The notes under the pieces were generated by a model. That model had not been told where the DNA came from, searched no databases, and was given only the letters and a program-made list of their open reading frames with translations. This document shows positions 45,180 through 52,350 of a stretch of 64,000 nucleotides of DNA, one piece after another. A program made the translations under genes and the position numbers. Source of the DNA: VBAS01 sp964508655 (GTDB taxonomy: Bacteria > Bacteroidota > Bacteroidia > Chitinophagales > Chitinophagaceae); contig CAZDUO010000009.1 in the NCBI GenBank assembly GCA_964508655.1, positions 5,105 through 69,104 of the forward strand. Direction: 5' to 3'. Numbering within the stretch: the stretch's first letter is position 1; the number at the start of each line of letters is the position of its first letter.

Positions 45180-45934
45180 AACCTCACCGGAATTTTTTGT
45201 TCATGCAAATATTGTTTCAAATCCGGTATATGTATTTCCTTAAAATGAAAAATACTTGCTGCCAGCGCTGCATCGGCCGAAGCTTTTTCAAACACTTCGG
45301 CAAAATGCTCCATTGTGCCGGCGCCCCCGCTGGCAATTACAGGCACGGGCAGGCTTTCAGCAAGCAATTTTGTGATGTCAATGGCAAAACCATTTTTGGT
45401 TCCGTCATGGTTCATGGATGTCAGCAGAATTTCGCCTGTCCCGCGGTCAACGGCTTCTTTGGCCCAGGCAAAACATTTTTTACCCGTTTTTGTTCTTCCG
45501 CCATCCAGGTACACATACCACTCGCCGTCTTCTTCTTTTTTTGTGTCAATAGCCAGCACCACGCACTGGCTGCCGAATTCTTTTGACAGTTCATTCAGCA
45601 GAGCCGGGTTCTTAAAGGCTGATGTATTCACCGAAATTTTATCGGCCCCGTTTTGCAGCAGCACATTCACATCTTCCACGCTGCTGATGCCACCGCCTGC
45701 TGTAAAAGGAATGTTTACATGATGCGCTATTTTATTCACCAGTTCACACAGCGTTTTTCTTTTTTCCACCGTAGCGGCGATGTCGAGAAACACCAGCTCA
45801 TCCGCTCCTTCTTTTGCATACAGGGCACCCAGTTCCACCGGGTCGCCTGCATCACGCAGGTTGATGAAGCGGGTGCCTTTCACGGTTCTCCCGTCTTTGA
45901 TGTCAAGGCAGGGTATAATGCGTTTTGATAACAA
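45176..45934 (-). CDS. hisF: imidazole glycerol phosphate synthase cyclase subunit
   Basis: The 252-residue TIM barrel has the HisF signature PCLDIKDGRTVKGTRFINLRDAG with the first catalytic Asp, then GGGISSVEDVN and LLTSMNHDGTKNGF with the second Asp, and PVIASGGAGTMEHF for phosphate binding. It makes imidazole glycerol phosphate and AICAR from PRFAR with ammonia from HisH. The stop overlaps the start of the sORF. hisA lies upstream after 32 bases. Confidence 0.97.
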   Translation of the reverse strand: MLSKRIIPCLDIKDGRTVKGTRFINLRDAGDPVELGALYAKEGADELVFLDIAATVEKRKTLCELVNKIAHHVNIPFTAGGGISSVEDVNVLLQNGADKISVNTSAFKNPALLNELSKEFGSQCVVLAIDTKKEEDGEWYVYLDGGRTKTGKKCFAWAKEAVDRGTGEILLTSMNHDGTKNGFAIDITKLLAESLPVPVIASGGAGTMEHFAEVFEKASADAALAASIFHFKEIHIPDLKQYLHEQKIPVRL

Positions 45935-45966
45935 CTGATTCTGTTGAATTATTGATTAATTATTCA

Positions 45967-46749
45967 TTATGGCTGGATGAACATTCTTAAATCCTTCAGC
46001 AGGATTCTTTTCTCATAGAGTGCTTTTCCCACAATGGCACCGCGGCAACCGGCTTCCCTCAGTTGCACCAGGTCGTTCACCGACGATACGCCACCGCTTG
46101 CAATCAAATCAATGGAAGGATGCACATTCAGGATTTTTTTATACAAATCAATTCCCGTTCCCTGCAGCAGCCCGTCTTTGCTGATGTCGGTGCAGAAAAA
46201 CTGTTTTATGCCTTTCAGCTTGTAGTTTTCAATGAGGTCGGGAACAGTTACATCCGTTGTTTCAGACCAACCTTTGACGGCAATCTTTTCATCCTTCACA
46301 TCAGCGCCGATGATAAATTTCTCCGCTCCAAACTCAATCAGCCAACCTGTAAACGTGTTTTCATCCTTTACTGCCATGCTGCCTATGGCGGCAAAAGCGG
46401 CGCCTGAGTTAAAACAGATGCGCACATTTTCTTTTGAACTTATGCCGCCGCTGAAGTCAATCACCAGGTTTGTTTTGCCGGCTATTTGCTCCAGCACTTT
46501 CCAGTTTTTCACGTCACCGGCCCGGGCGCCATCCAGGTCCACCAGGTGAAGCCGTTTCAGGCCGGCATCTTCAAACTGTTTGGCAACTTCCAGCGGATTT
46601 TCATTATAAATTTTTTTTTGCTCATAATCCCCTTTTGTCAGGCGCACACATTTGCCTTCGATAATGTCAATGGCAGGAATAATGAACCCCCAACCTCCCG
46701 GAAGCGGCTTGGTGGTTTCGTCCCGGATTTTTTTTCTTGGTTCATTCAT
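45967..46749 (-). CDS. hisA: ProFAR isomerase with a repeat-derived N-terminal extension
   Basis: HisA of 260 residues: IIPAIDIIEGKCVRLTKGDY carries the catalytic Asp, followed by LHLVDLDGARAGDVKNW, VIDFSGGISSKEN and ASGGVSSVNDL. It isomerises ProFAR to PRFAR. Family members start two residues before IIPAID; here the ATG at 46749 adds 22 residues ending KPLPGGWGF, which I take to be the translation of an inserted palindromic element (46681-46713). The start overlaps hisH by four bases (ATGA). Confidence 0.95.
   Translation of the reverse strand: MNEPRKKIRDETTKPLPGGWGFIIPAIDIIEGKCVRLTKGDYEQKKIYNENPLEVAKQFEDAGLKRLHLVDLDGARAGDVKNWKVLEQIAGKTNLVIDFSGGISSKENVRICFNSGAAFAAIGSMAVKDENTFTGWLIEFGAEKFIIGADVKDEKIAVKGWSETTDVTVPDLIENYKLKGIKQFFCTDISKDGLLQGTGIDLYKKILNVHPSIDLIASGGVSSVNDLVQLREAGCRGAIVGKALYEKRILLKDLRMFIQP
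46681..46713 (-). repeat. repeat element at the start of hisA
   Basis: On the coding strand the stretch reads AAGCCGCTTCCGGGAGGTTG followed by GGGGTTC, similar in composition and palindromic core (CTTCCGGGAGG) to the CCCCTCCGGGAGGTTGGGG-type interspersed repeats of Bacteroidota. It is in frame and gives KPLPGGWGF. Confidence 0.5.
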
Positions 46750-47357
46750 AGTTTCAGGAAATTTAAAAGAATCGCTTCACCTGCTTTTGCACTTTTCTCG
46801 GGATGAAACTGCACACCGTAAAAATTACTCTTATGCAAAGCGCTGCTGTAGGGCTGAATATAGTTTGTTGTGGCAATACTATGTTCCCCCAATGCAGCAT
46901 AATAGCTGTGTACAAAATAGCAATGGCTGTTTTCCGGCACTTCTTTAAATAAATCCGATTTCAAATTATTAATTGTATTCCATCCTATCTGCGGAATTTT
47001 GGCCTCATACTCCGGCCCCTTTTTCTTACGCAGAGGGGGTGTGAAGCGGCGAACCTTTTCATCAAATATTCCCAGACATTCCGTATCATTTTCTTCAGAA
47101 TATTTACACATCAGCTGCATGCCGAGGCAAATGCCCAGCACCGGTTGTATGAGTGAGCAAATCAGCTTATCCAGGTTTCTTTCTTTCAGATAATTCATGG
47201 CGGTGCTTGCTTCACCCACGCCGGGAAAAATCACTTTGTCAGCAGCTTTTATTTCTTCGGCATTGTCAGTCACGGTGGCCGTGCAGCCTGTCCTTTCCAA
47301 TGCGTAAAGCACAGAACGGATATTGCCGGCATTATATTTAATAATAACAAGTTTCAT
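46746..47357 (-). CDS. hisH: imidazole glycerol phosphate synthase glutaminase subunit, with an in-frame insert
   Basis: The 203-residue class I amidotransferase has VIIKYNAGNIRSVLYALER, IFPGVGEASTAM (oxyanion), the nucleophile Cys in LGICLGMQLM, and the His-Glu pair in GVQFHPEKSAKAG. Between LGIFDEKVRRFTP and KIPQIGWNTI it has an extra PLRKKKGPEYEA, an element inserted at 47001-47036. It forms a complex with HisF. Its start overlaps the last base of hisB. Confidence 0.95.
   Translation of the reverse strand: MKLVIIKYNAGNIRSVLYALERTGCTATVTDNAEEIKAADKVIFPGVGEASTAMNYLKERNLDKLICSLIQPVLGICLGMQLMCKYSEENDTECLGIFDEKVRRFTPPLRKKKGPEYEAKIPQIGWNTINNLKSDLFKEVPENSHCYFVHSYYAALGEHSIATTNYIQPYSSALHKSNFYGVQFHPEKSAKAGEAILLNFLKL
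47001..47039 (-). repeat. in-frame repeat inside hisH
   Basis: The coding strand contains CCCCTCTGCG, a run of AAG/AAA codons, then GGGGCCGGAGTATGAGG. It closely matches the insert in hisD (CCCTCTCCGCAAAGAAAGG then CGCCGG) and the end of the insert in hisC (GGGGCCGG...TGAGG). Confidence 0.7.
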
Positions 47358-48541
47358 CAGAGTACTCCTTTGGTTGTCGGCAACTGCATATTCTCTGCAT
47401 CCCGCTTCACTGCCATCTTTATAGCTTTTGCCAATGCTTTAAATATGGATTCAATCTTATGGTGCTCGTTTTCACCTTCCGCTTTTATGTTCAGGTTGCA
47501 GCGGGCCGCATCGCTGAACGATTTAAAAAAGTGAAAAAACATTTCCGCAGGCATGTCGCCAATTTTTTCTCTTTTAAATTCCGCATCCCAAACCAGCCAG
47601 CTCCGCCCGCCGAAATCAAGGGCTACCTGCGCCAGGCAGTCATCCATCGGCAGCAGGAAACCATAGCGGTTAATTCCGGCTTTATTGCCCAGCGCTTTTG
47701 CAAATGCTTCGCCCAGCGCAATACCTGTATCTTCAATCGTGTGATGTTCGTCAATATGCAAATCGCCCTGCACGGTTATTTTTAAATCAGTGCCGCTGTG
47801 CCTGCCAAGCTGGTCGAGCATGTGGTTGAAAAAATTCAAACCGGTGTTGATTTCCGTCCTGCCACTGCCGTCGGGGTTCAGCTCAATACTGATTTTTGTT
47901 TCATTGGTGTTTCTTTCATGCCGTACAAAGCGGTTGCCAAGCTTCAGAAATTCATAAATCTTTTTCCACGATGTAGTTTCCAGTGCAATCACCGGTAGCA
48001 GCGCCTGCAGCGAATCTTTTATTTCACCGGCACCGAGGCCGGGGTCATTGTTCAGCCAGATGGCTTTGCATCCAAGATTTTTTGCCAGCTGCACATCGGT
48101 AATCCTGTCGCCGATGACATACGAATTTGTCAAATCGTATTCCGGGTTGTTTACATATTTTGTAAACATACCTGTTGCTGGTTTACGCGTCGGTTTGTTT
48201 TCGTGAGCAAAACTTTTATCAACCAGCACATCGCTGAAAACAATGCCTTCGCTGGCCAGTTGCTTCATAATAAAATTCTGCACCTGCAGGAAATTTTCTT
48301 CCGGGTAAGAAGCCGTGCCAAGGCCGTCCTGGTTGGTGGGCATTACCAGTTCATAATCGAATTCATGTGCAATACGTGAAAGCCAGGAAAACATACCCGG
48401 GTAAAATTCCAGTTTGTCAAATGAATCAACCTGGTAGGTGGGCGGCGTTTCTTTGATGAGGGTTCCGTCACGATCGATAAATAAAATTTTGACACCCCCT
48501 GTCTCCGCCGCGGCGGAAGAACTTTGATTCGATGCATTCAT
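47357..48541 (-). CDS. hisB: bifunctional histidinol-phosphatase / imidazoleglycerol-phosphate dehydratase
   Basis: The 394-residue protein begins with a HAD-type phosphatase (ILFIDRDGTLI; GDRITDVQLAKNLG; four-Cys zinc pattern not visible) and ends with an IGPD domain (about residues 205-394) with metal-binding His-rich motifs HIDEHHTIEDTG and NEHHKIES and the catalytic Glu. Family members begin within a few residues of ILFIDRDG; this one has a 17-residue extension, MNASNQSSSAAAETGGVK, encoded partly by the perfect palindrome TCCGCCGCGGCGGA (48504-48517). The two end genes of the dehydratase reaction are fused, as usual in Bacteroidota. Confidence 0.95.
   Translation of the reverse strand: MNASNQSSSAAAETGGVKILFIDRDGTLIKETPPTYQVDSFDKLEFYPGMFSWLSRIAHEFDYELVMPTNQDGLGTASYPEENFLQVQNFIMKQLASEGIVFSDVLVDKSFAHENKPTRKPATGMFTKYVNNPEYDLTNSYVIGDRITDVQLAKNLGCKAIWLNNDPGLGAGEIKDSLQALLPVIALETTSWKKIYEFLKLGNRFVRHERNTNETKISIELNPDGSGRTEINTGLNFFNHMLDQLGRHSGTDLKITVQGDLHIDEHHTIEDTGIALGEAFAKALGNKAGINRYGFLLPMDDCLAQVALDFGGRSWLVWDAEFKREKIGDMPAEMFFHFFKSFSDAARCNLNIKAEGENEHHKIESIFKALAKAIKMAVKRDAENMQLPTTKGVL
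48504..48517. repeat. palindrome at the start of hisB
   Basis: TCCGCCGCGGCGGA is a perfect 14-bp palindrome in frame within the N-terminal extension of HisB. The arms TCCGCC/GGCGGA match those of the intergenic palindrome at 16965-16990. Confidence 0.6.
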
Positions 48542-49627
48542 TTAATTCGATTTATAGTTTTCTAATGCGGTCATTAATTGTTTATTTTCTTCCGGTGTGC
48601 CGATAGTAATCCGCAGGCAATCTTCACACAGCACTACTTTGCTCCGGTCTCTTACAATGATTCCTTCGCTACATAAGTAGTCGTATATTTTTCCCGCATC
48701 TTTAATTTTCATCAGCAAAAAATTGGCATCAGACGGGTAAACCGTCACCGTATTATCAAAGGCCAGCAGGTCGTTCTTCAGCTTTTCTCTTTCTTTCACC
48801 GTAATTGTTATATGTTCATTTACCCAATCTACTTTATCAAGTGCTTCCAGCGCCAGCAGTTGCGTGGCGGTATTGATATTGTAAGGGTACTTCACTTTAT
48901 TCATCAGCTCAATGATGGGTTGCGAAGCGAATGCCATTCCCAGCCGCAGGCCTGCCAGCCCCCAGGCTTTGCTCAATGTCTGCATCACCACCAGGTTGGG
49001 GTATTCGGTAAGTTCAGCGATGAAAGTTTTTTGTTTTGCAAAATTGATATAGGCTTCATCAATCACCACAAGGCCGCTGAAATTATTCAGGATAACTTCC
49101 ACATCAGCCCGGTGCATGCTGTTGCCGGTGGGATTGTTGGGCGAACAGATAAAAATAAGTTTGGTAAACGGGTCAATGGCATATTCAACCGCTTCAAGGT
49201 TGAGCTGGTAATCTTTTGTAAGGCTGATTTTGTTCACCTTCACATCGTTCATCTCCGCACATACTTCGTACATGCCATAAGTAGGAGGGAAGATGATAAC
49301 ATTATCTCTCCCCGGCACACAAAAAATGCGGTAAAGTAAATCAATGGCTTCATCACTCCCATTGCCAAGAAAAATATTTTGCGGCGGCACACCTTTTATT
49401 TTGCTGAGTTTTTCTTTTACCTCCATTTGCAGCGGGTCGGGATAGCGATTGACCCTCACCCCCGGCCCCCCTCCTGACGGAGAAGGGAGAAACAGCGGGG
49501 AACCAAATGAATTTTCATTTGCATCCAGAAAAACGGAAGCCTTGCCGCTGAACTCATGACGTGCCGATGAGTAAGGCGTCATCTTCCTGATGTTTTCACG
49601 AACCAAATTATCCAGGTTAAACTCCAT
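48542..49627 (-). CDS. hisC: histidinol-phosphate aminotransferase, with an in-frame insert
   Basis: The 361-residue PLP enzyme has LDANENSFGS, NRYPDPLQ, LGNGSDEAIDLLYR, CSPNNPTGNSM, VIDEAYINF, the Schiff-base Lys in TLSKAWGLAGLRLG and a C-terminal RITIGTPEEN. It makes histidinol phosphate. Between ENSFGS and NRYPD it has an extra PLFLPSPSGGGPGVRV (49451-49498), whereas the family is continuous there; the inserted DNA is GC-rich and palindromic. Close to a second HisC-like gene at 54121. Confidence 0.96.
   Translation of the reverse strand: MEFNLDNLVRENIRKMTPYSSARHEFSGKASVFLDANENSFGSPLFLPSPSGGGPGVRVNRYPDPLQMEVKEKLSKIKGVPPQNIFLGNGSDEAIDLLYRIFCVPGRDNVIIFPPTYGMYEVCAEMNDVKVNKISLTKDYQLNLEAVEYAIDPFTKLIFICSPNNPTGNSMHRADVEVILNNFSGLVVIDEAYINFAKQKTFIAELTEYPNLVVMQTLSKAWGLAGLRLGMAFASQPIIELMNKVKYPYNINTATQLLALEALDKVDWVNEHITITVKEREKLKNDLLAFDNTVTVYPSDANFLLMKIKDAGKIYDYLCSEGIIVRDRSKVVLCEDCLRITIGTPEENKQLMTALENYKSN
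49451..49498 (-). repeat. in-frame repeat inside hisC
   Basis: The coding strand reads CCTTCTCCGTCAGGAGGGGG, then GCCGGGGGTGAGG. It has a short CCTTCTCC/GGAGGGGG arm pair and the GGGGCCGG-TGAGG end shared with the hisH insert. It encodes PLFLPSPSGGGPGVRV between the conserved FGS and NRYPD parts of HisC. Confidence 0.75.
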
Positions 49628-49629
49628 AG

Positions 49630-50961
49630 TTAATCTTTTAATCTGATTTCAACTGCTTTTTTATGTGCATGCAGACCTTCCGCTTCTGCCATTGTCATCA
49701 CAGTGCTGCTTATATTTTTCAATCCTTCTTTTGTCAGTTGCTGAAAGGTTATCTTTTTTACAAAGCTGTCAACTGACACTCCGCTGTACATGGCTGCATA
49801 GCCATTTGTCGGCAACGTGTGATTGGTGCCGCTGGCATAATCACCCGCCGGCTCAGGCGAATAATTGCCTATGAACACGGAACCTGCCGAAACTATTTTA
49901 TCGGCAACAGCCTCTGCATGGTTGCATGAAAGAATCAAATGCTCAGGAGCGTATAAGTTTGAAAATTCAATGGCATCATCAACTGAATTAACCAAAATAA
50001 TCCTGCTGTACTGCAGCGCCTTTTCAGCTATTTGTTTCCCTGGCAATCGGGCCAGTTGCTTTTCAATTTCATCTGCGACTTTTTCAGCCACCAACGGCGA
50101 ACTGGTAACCAACATTACCTGCGAATCGGCTCCATGTTCTGCCTGCGACAATAAATCGGCAGCAACAAACGCCGGTACTGCGCTGTCATCAGCAATCACC
50201 AGCACTTCCGACGGGCCGGCTGGCATATCAATAGCCACTTCTTCTTTTTGCACCAGTTGTTTAGCACAGGTGACATACTGATTGCCCGGGCCGAAAATTT
50301 TATACACTTTTGGAATGCTCTCCGTTCCATAGGCCATGGCCCCGATGGCCTGAACACCTCCGGCCTTGAAGATTTTTGTTACGCCGCAAAGATGGGCAGC
50401 ATATAAAATGGCGGGGTGCACTTCACCCCCTCCTTCCGTAAAGTTTCGGAGGGCAGGCCCGGCGCCTTTCTTTGCGGAGAGGGAGGCCGGAGGCGTACAA
50501 AGAATCACTTCTTTACACCCGGCAATTGCAGCAGGCACTGCCAGCATCAGCACTGTAGAAAACAGCGGTGCTGAACCGCCTGGAATATAAATCCCCACTT
50601 TTTCAATTGCCACTGATTTCCGCCAGCAGTTGATACCCGGCATGGTTTCAATCACTTTCACTTCTTCCCTTTGCGACCGGTGGAAATTTTCGATATTAGT
50701 TTTTGCTGTCTGAATCGCCTTTTTCAATTCATCCGGCAATAATTTTTCAGCTGCCTTGATTTCTTTTTCACTCACTTCAAGCTTTTTCAGCTTCACCCCG
50801 TCAAGCTCCTTTGTATATTTCCGAACAGCCTTATCACCTTTTTCTTTCACCTTCTCCAAAATTCTTTTCACTACCTTTTCCAAAGTGGCAGTTTCGATTG
50901 CCGGACGTTTTACCAATTCTGACCATTCTTTTCTAACCGGGTATTTTATAAACTTTATCAT
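49630..50961 (-). CDS. hisD: histidinol dehydrogenase, with an in-frame insert
   Basis: The 443-residue enzyme has AEKLLPDELKKAIQTAKTNI, WRKSVAIEKVGIYIPGGSAPL, GPGNQYVTCAKQLV and AIDMPAGPSEVLVIAD, zinc and NAD residues in the QAEHGADSQV region (His), and HTLPTNGYAAMYSGVSVDSF (His-Thr). It oxidises histidinol to histidine. After VILCTPP, where the family has a short loop before VHPAILYAA, about 21 extra residues occur (ASLSAKKGAG to FTEGGG; 50425-50487). Confidence 0.96.
   Translation of the reverse strand: MIKFIKYPVRKEWSELVKRPAIETATLEKVVKRILEKVKEKGDKAVRKYTKELDGVKLKKLEVSEKEIKAAEKLLPDELKKAIQTAKTNIENFHRSQREEVKVIETMPGINCWRKSVAIEKVGIYIPGGSAPLFSTVLMLAVPAAIAGCKEVILCTPPASLSAKKGAGPALRNFTEGGGEVHPAILYAAHLCGVTKIFKAGGVQAIGAMAYGTESIPKVYKIFGPGNQYVTCAKQLVQKEEVAIDMPAGPSEVLVIADDSAVPAFVAADLLSQAEHGADSQVMLVTSSPLVAEKVADEIEKQLARLPGKQIAEKALQYSRIILVNSVDDAIEFSNLYAPEHLILSCNHAEAVADKIVSAGSVFIGNYSPEPAGDYASGTNHTLPTNGYAAMYSGVSVDSFVKKITFQQLTKEGLKNISSTVMTMAEAEGLHAHKKAVEIRLKD
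50425..50487 (-). repeat. in-frame repeat inside hisD
   Basis: The insert has two parts on the coding strand: CCCTCTCCGCAAAGAAAGGC with CGCCGG, closely matching the hisH insert, and a second hairpin CCCTCC-N14-GGAGGG with an inner TCCG/CGGA stem. It adds 21 codons in frame. Confidence 0.75.
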
Positions 50962-51005
50962 TTAACTCAATAATCAATAAATAATAATCAATAATCGCAA
51001 CGGTA

Positions 51006-51866
51006 TCAAATAATCATTTTTTCAATGGGAACAATCAGTATCCCCTGTGCTCCATTTGCTTTTAATGATTCAATCACTTCCCAAAAATCACTTTCGCTGA
51101 TAACCGAGTGAACCGAGCTCCAGCCTTTTTCTGCCAGCGGCAATACAGTGGGGCTTTTCATACCCGGCAACAGTTTGCAGATGGCCTCCAGTTTATCATT
51201 CGGCGCATTCAGCAGCACGTATTTATTGTTCTTCGCTTTTTTTACTGCCCGGATGCGGAAGAGGAGTTTATCAAGCAGCATTTGTTTGCCAGCCGATAAA
51301 TTTTTATTACTGATTAAAACAGCTTCGGATCTCAGCACCGTTTCCAGTTCATCAAGCTCGTTGCTGAAGAGTGTGCTGCCCGAGCTCACCAGGTCGCAAA
51401 TGGCATCGGCCAGCCCGATACGCGGCGCAATCTCTACCGACCCGCTGATTTCCTGGATGGTGGCATTAATATTTTTTTCCCTGAGATAATTTGAAAGTAC
51501 CAGCGGATAGCTGGTGGCAATTTTTTTTCCAGTCAAATCATTCAGCGATTTTATGGCACCGGATTTTGGAATGGCAATGGATAAACGGCATTTGCCAAAA
51601 CCAAGTTTTTCCACTGACACAACGGCTTTGTTTTTTTCCGCTACCACATTTTCTCCTACAAAGCCAATATCGGCCACAGCGTCCTGCACATATTCAGGAA
51701 TATCATCATCACGCAGAAAAAAAACTTCCAGCGGAAAGTTGGCTGCCTGCACCCGCAACTGGTTATTGCCATTGCTTACATCAATACCGCATTCTTTCAG
51801 CAGCGCCATCGAACCGTCATACAATCTCCCTTTTTTCTGAACAGCGATTTTTAAAGTCTCATTCAT
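51006..51866 (-). CDS. hisG: ATP phosphoribosyltransferase, long form
   Basis: The 286-residue HisG-L begins MNETLKIAVQKKGRLYDGS. It has the phosphate-binding GLADAICDLVSSGSTL motif (PRPP loop), and a C-terminal ACT-like regulatory domain (KSPTVLPLAEKGWSSVHSVI, EVIESLKANGAQGILIVPIE) that binds histidine for feedback inhibition. I chose the ATG at 51866, where family similarity starts; the frame is open for 12 more codons. It is the first enzyme gene of the operon, 77 bases after a terminator hairpin in the leader. The gap holds a small CAGGC/GCCTG hairpin. Confidence 0.96.
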   Translation of the reverse strand: MNETLKIAVQKKGRLYDGSMALLKECGIDVSNGNNQLRVQAANFPLEVFFLRDDDIPEYVQDAVADIGFVGENVVAEKNKAVVSVEKLGFGKCRLSIAIPKSGAIKSLNDLTGKKIATSYPLVLSNYLREKNINATIQEISGSVEIAPRIGLADAICDLVSSGSTLFSNELDELETVLRSEAVLISNKNLSAGKQMLLDKLLFRIRAVKKAKNNKYVLLNAPNDKLEAICKLLPGMKSPTVLPLAEKGWSSVHSVISESDFWEVIESLKANGAQGILIVPIEKMII

Positions 51867-51942
51867 AGTTTTTCCAATTATGTTGATTTGTCCAGTCCCC
51901 ATTCAGGCCTGCGCGACAATCAGGCGGGGGTTGGTGCTGTAA

Positions 51943-51972
51943 TGAAAAAGGGCTTACAAAACGTAAGCCCTT
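51943..51972 (-). terminator. his attenuator terminator
   Basis: On the minus strand AAGGGCTTAC (51972-51963) pairs with GTAAGCCCTT (51957-51948) around a GTTTT loop; the stem is 10 bp and perfect, and a run of T follows. The 5' arm can pair instead with GTAAGCC at 52011-52005 inside the leader ORF, which in turn pairs with CTTAC at 52025-52021. These are segments 3, 4, 2 and 1 of a classical attenuator. Confidence 0.9.
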
Positions 51973-52000
51973 AAATTGTTTATGCTGTTACATAATATCA

Positions 52001-52060
52001 TCACGGCTTACCCGGCAGGAGTAAGATATGGTGATGATGATTATGTGTACGATTAATCAT
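52001..52060 (-). CDS. hisL: histidine leader peptide of the his operon
   Basis: A 19-codon ORF, MINRTHNHHHHILLLPGKP. Five of the six codons between Thr5 and Ile12 that follow His6 or include it are His (CAT, AAT, CAT, CAT, CAC, CAT at 52045-52028). The last His codon is followed by ATC and then the segment-1 sequence CTTAC at 52025-52021. The stop TGA at 52003-52001 lies directly after segment 2. A ribosome stalled for histidyl-tRNA would cover segment 1 and free segment 2 to pair with segment 3; a ribosome that reaches the stop covers segment 2 and lets the terminator form. Confidence 0.93.
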   Translation of the reverse strand: MINRTHNHHHHILLLPGKP

Positions 52061-52067
52061 TGCAGCG

Positions 52068-52075
52068 CAAAAATA
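52068..52075 (-). promoter_or_regulatory. candidate -7 box for the his operon leader
   Basis: TATTTTTG on the minus strand matches TAnnTTTG and lies 7 bases before the leader-peptide ATG, so the leader would be nearly leaderless if it is used. An alternative is read-through from the lipoprotein gene whose stop is 28 bases upstream of the ATG. Confidence 0.4.
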
Positions 52076-52088
52076 AGTGATAAATTTA

Positions 52089-52214
52089 TTATACTTTGAA
52101 TTTTTTTGTTTCTACTGAAACGGTAGGACAACCAAACCTTTTAGAGGTGGCGCAAGACGTGATACTAACGATCATTATCAGCAGCATCAGACCTGCTAAG
52201 AGTTTATTTTTCAT
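52089..52214 (-). CDS. 41-residue small lipoprotein
   Basis: MKNKLLAGLMLLIMIVSITS then Cys21 is a lipoprotein signal with a lipobox (SITSC). The mature part is only 21 residues, with a second Cys in FGCPTVSVETKKFK. Very small lipoproteins with a Gly-Cys-Pro motif occur in Bacteroidota, but I know no function. It lies directly upstream of the his leader, same strand, and a candidate promoter precedes it. Confidence 0.75.
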   Translation of the reverse strand: MKNKLLAGLMLLIMIVSITSCATSKRFGCPTVSVETKKFKV

Positions 52215-52261
52215 CGTTAAAAGGATTTAGTGTTAAACGTTCCGTTAGTTGAATTATTTTG

Positions 52262-52269
52262 TAAAGATA
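52262..52269 (-). promoter_or_regulatory. candidate -7 box upstream of the small lipoprotein
   Basis: TATCTTTA on the minus strand is TAnnTTTG with one mismatch, 47 bases before the lipoprotein ATG. A TTTTTG lies about 13 bases upstream of it, shorter than the usual spacing. Confidence 0.3.
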
Positions 52270-52350
52270 AGCCGGTTTTTCAAAAACAAGGCTTTTAAAA
52301 CCGGGTAAACACTTACCTTTACCGCCCTGAAAAACCTGAACCCGAATACT

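Noticed and set aside
51866..52060. Possible T-box or riboswitch upstream of hisG
   Set aside because: There is no T-box sequence or stem I; the histidine leader ORF with its alternative hairpins explains the region.
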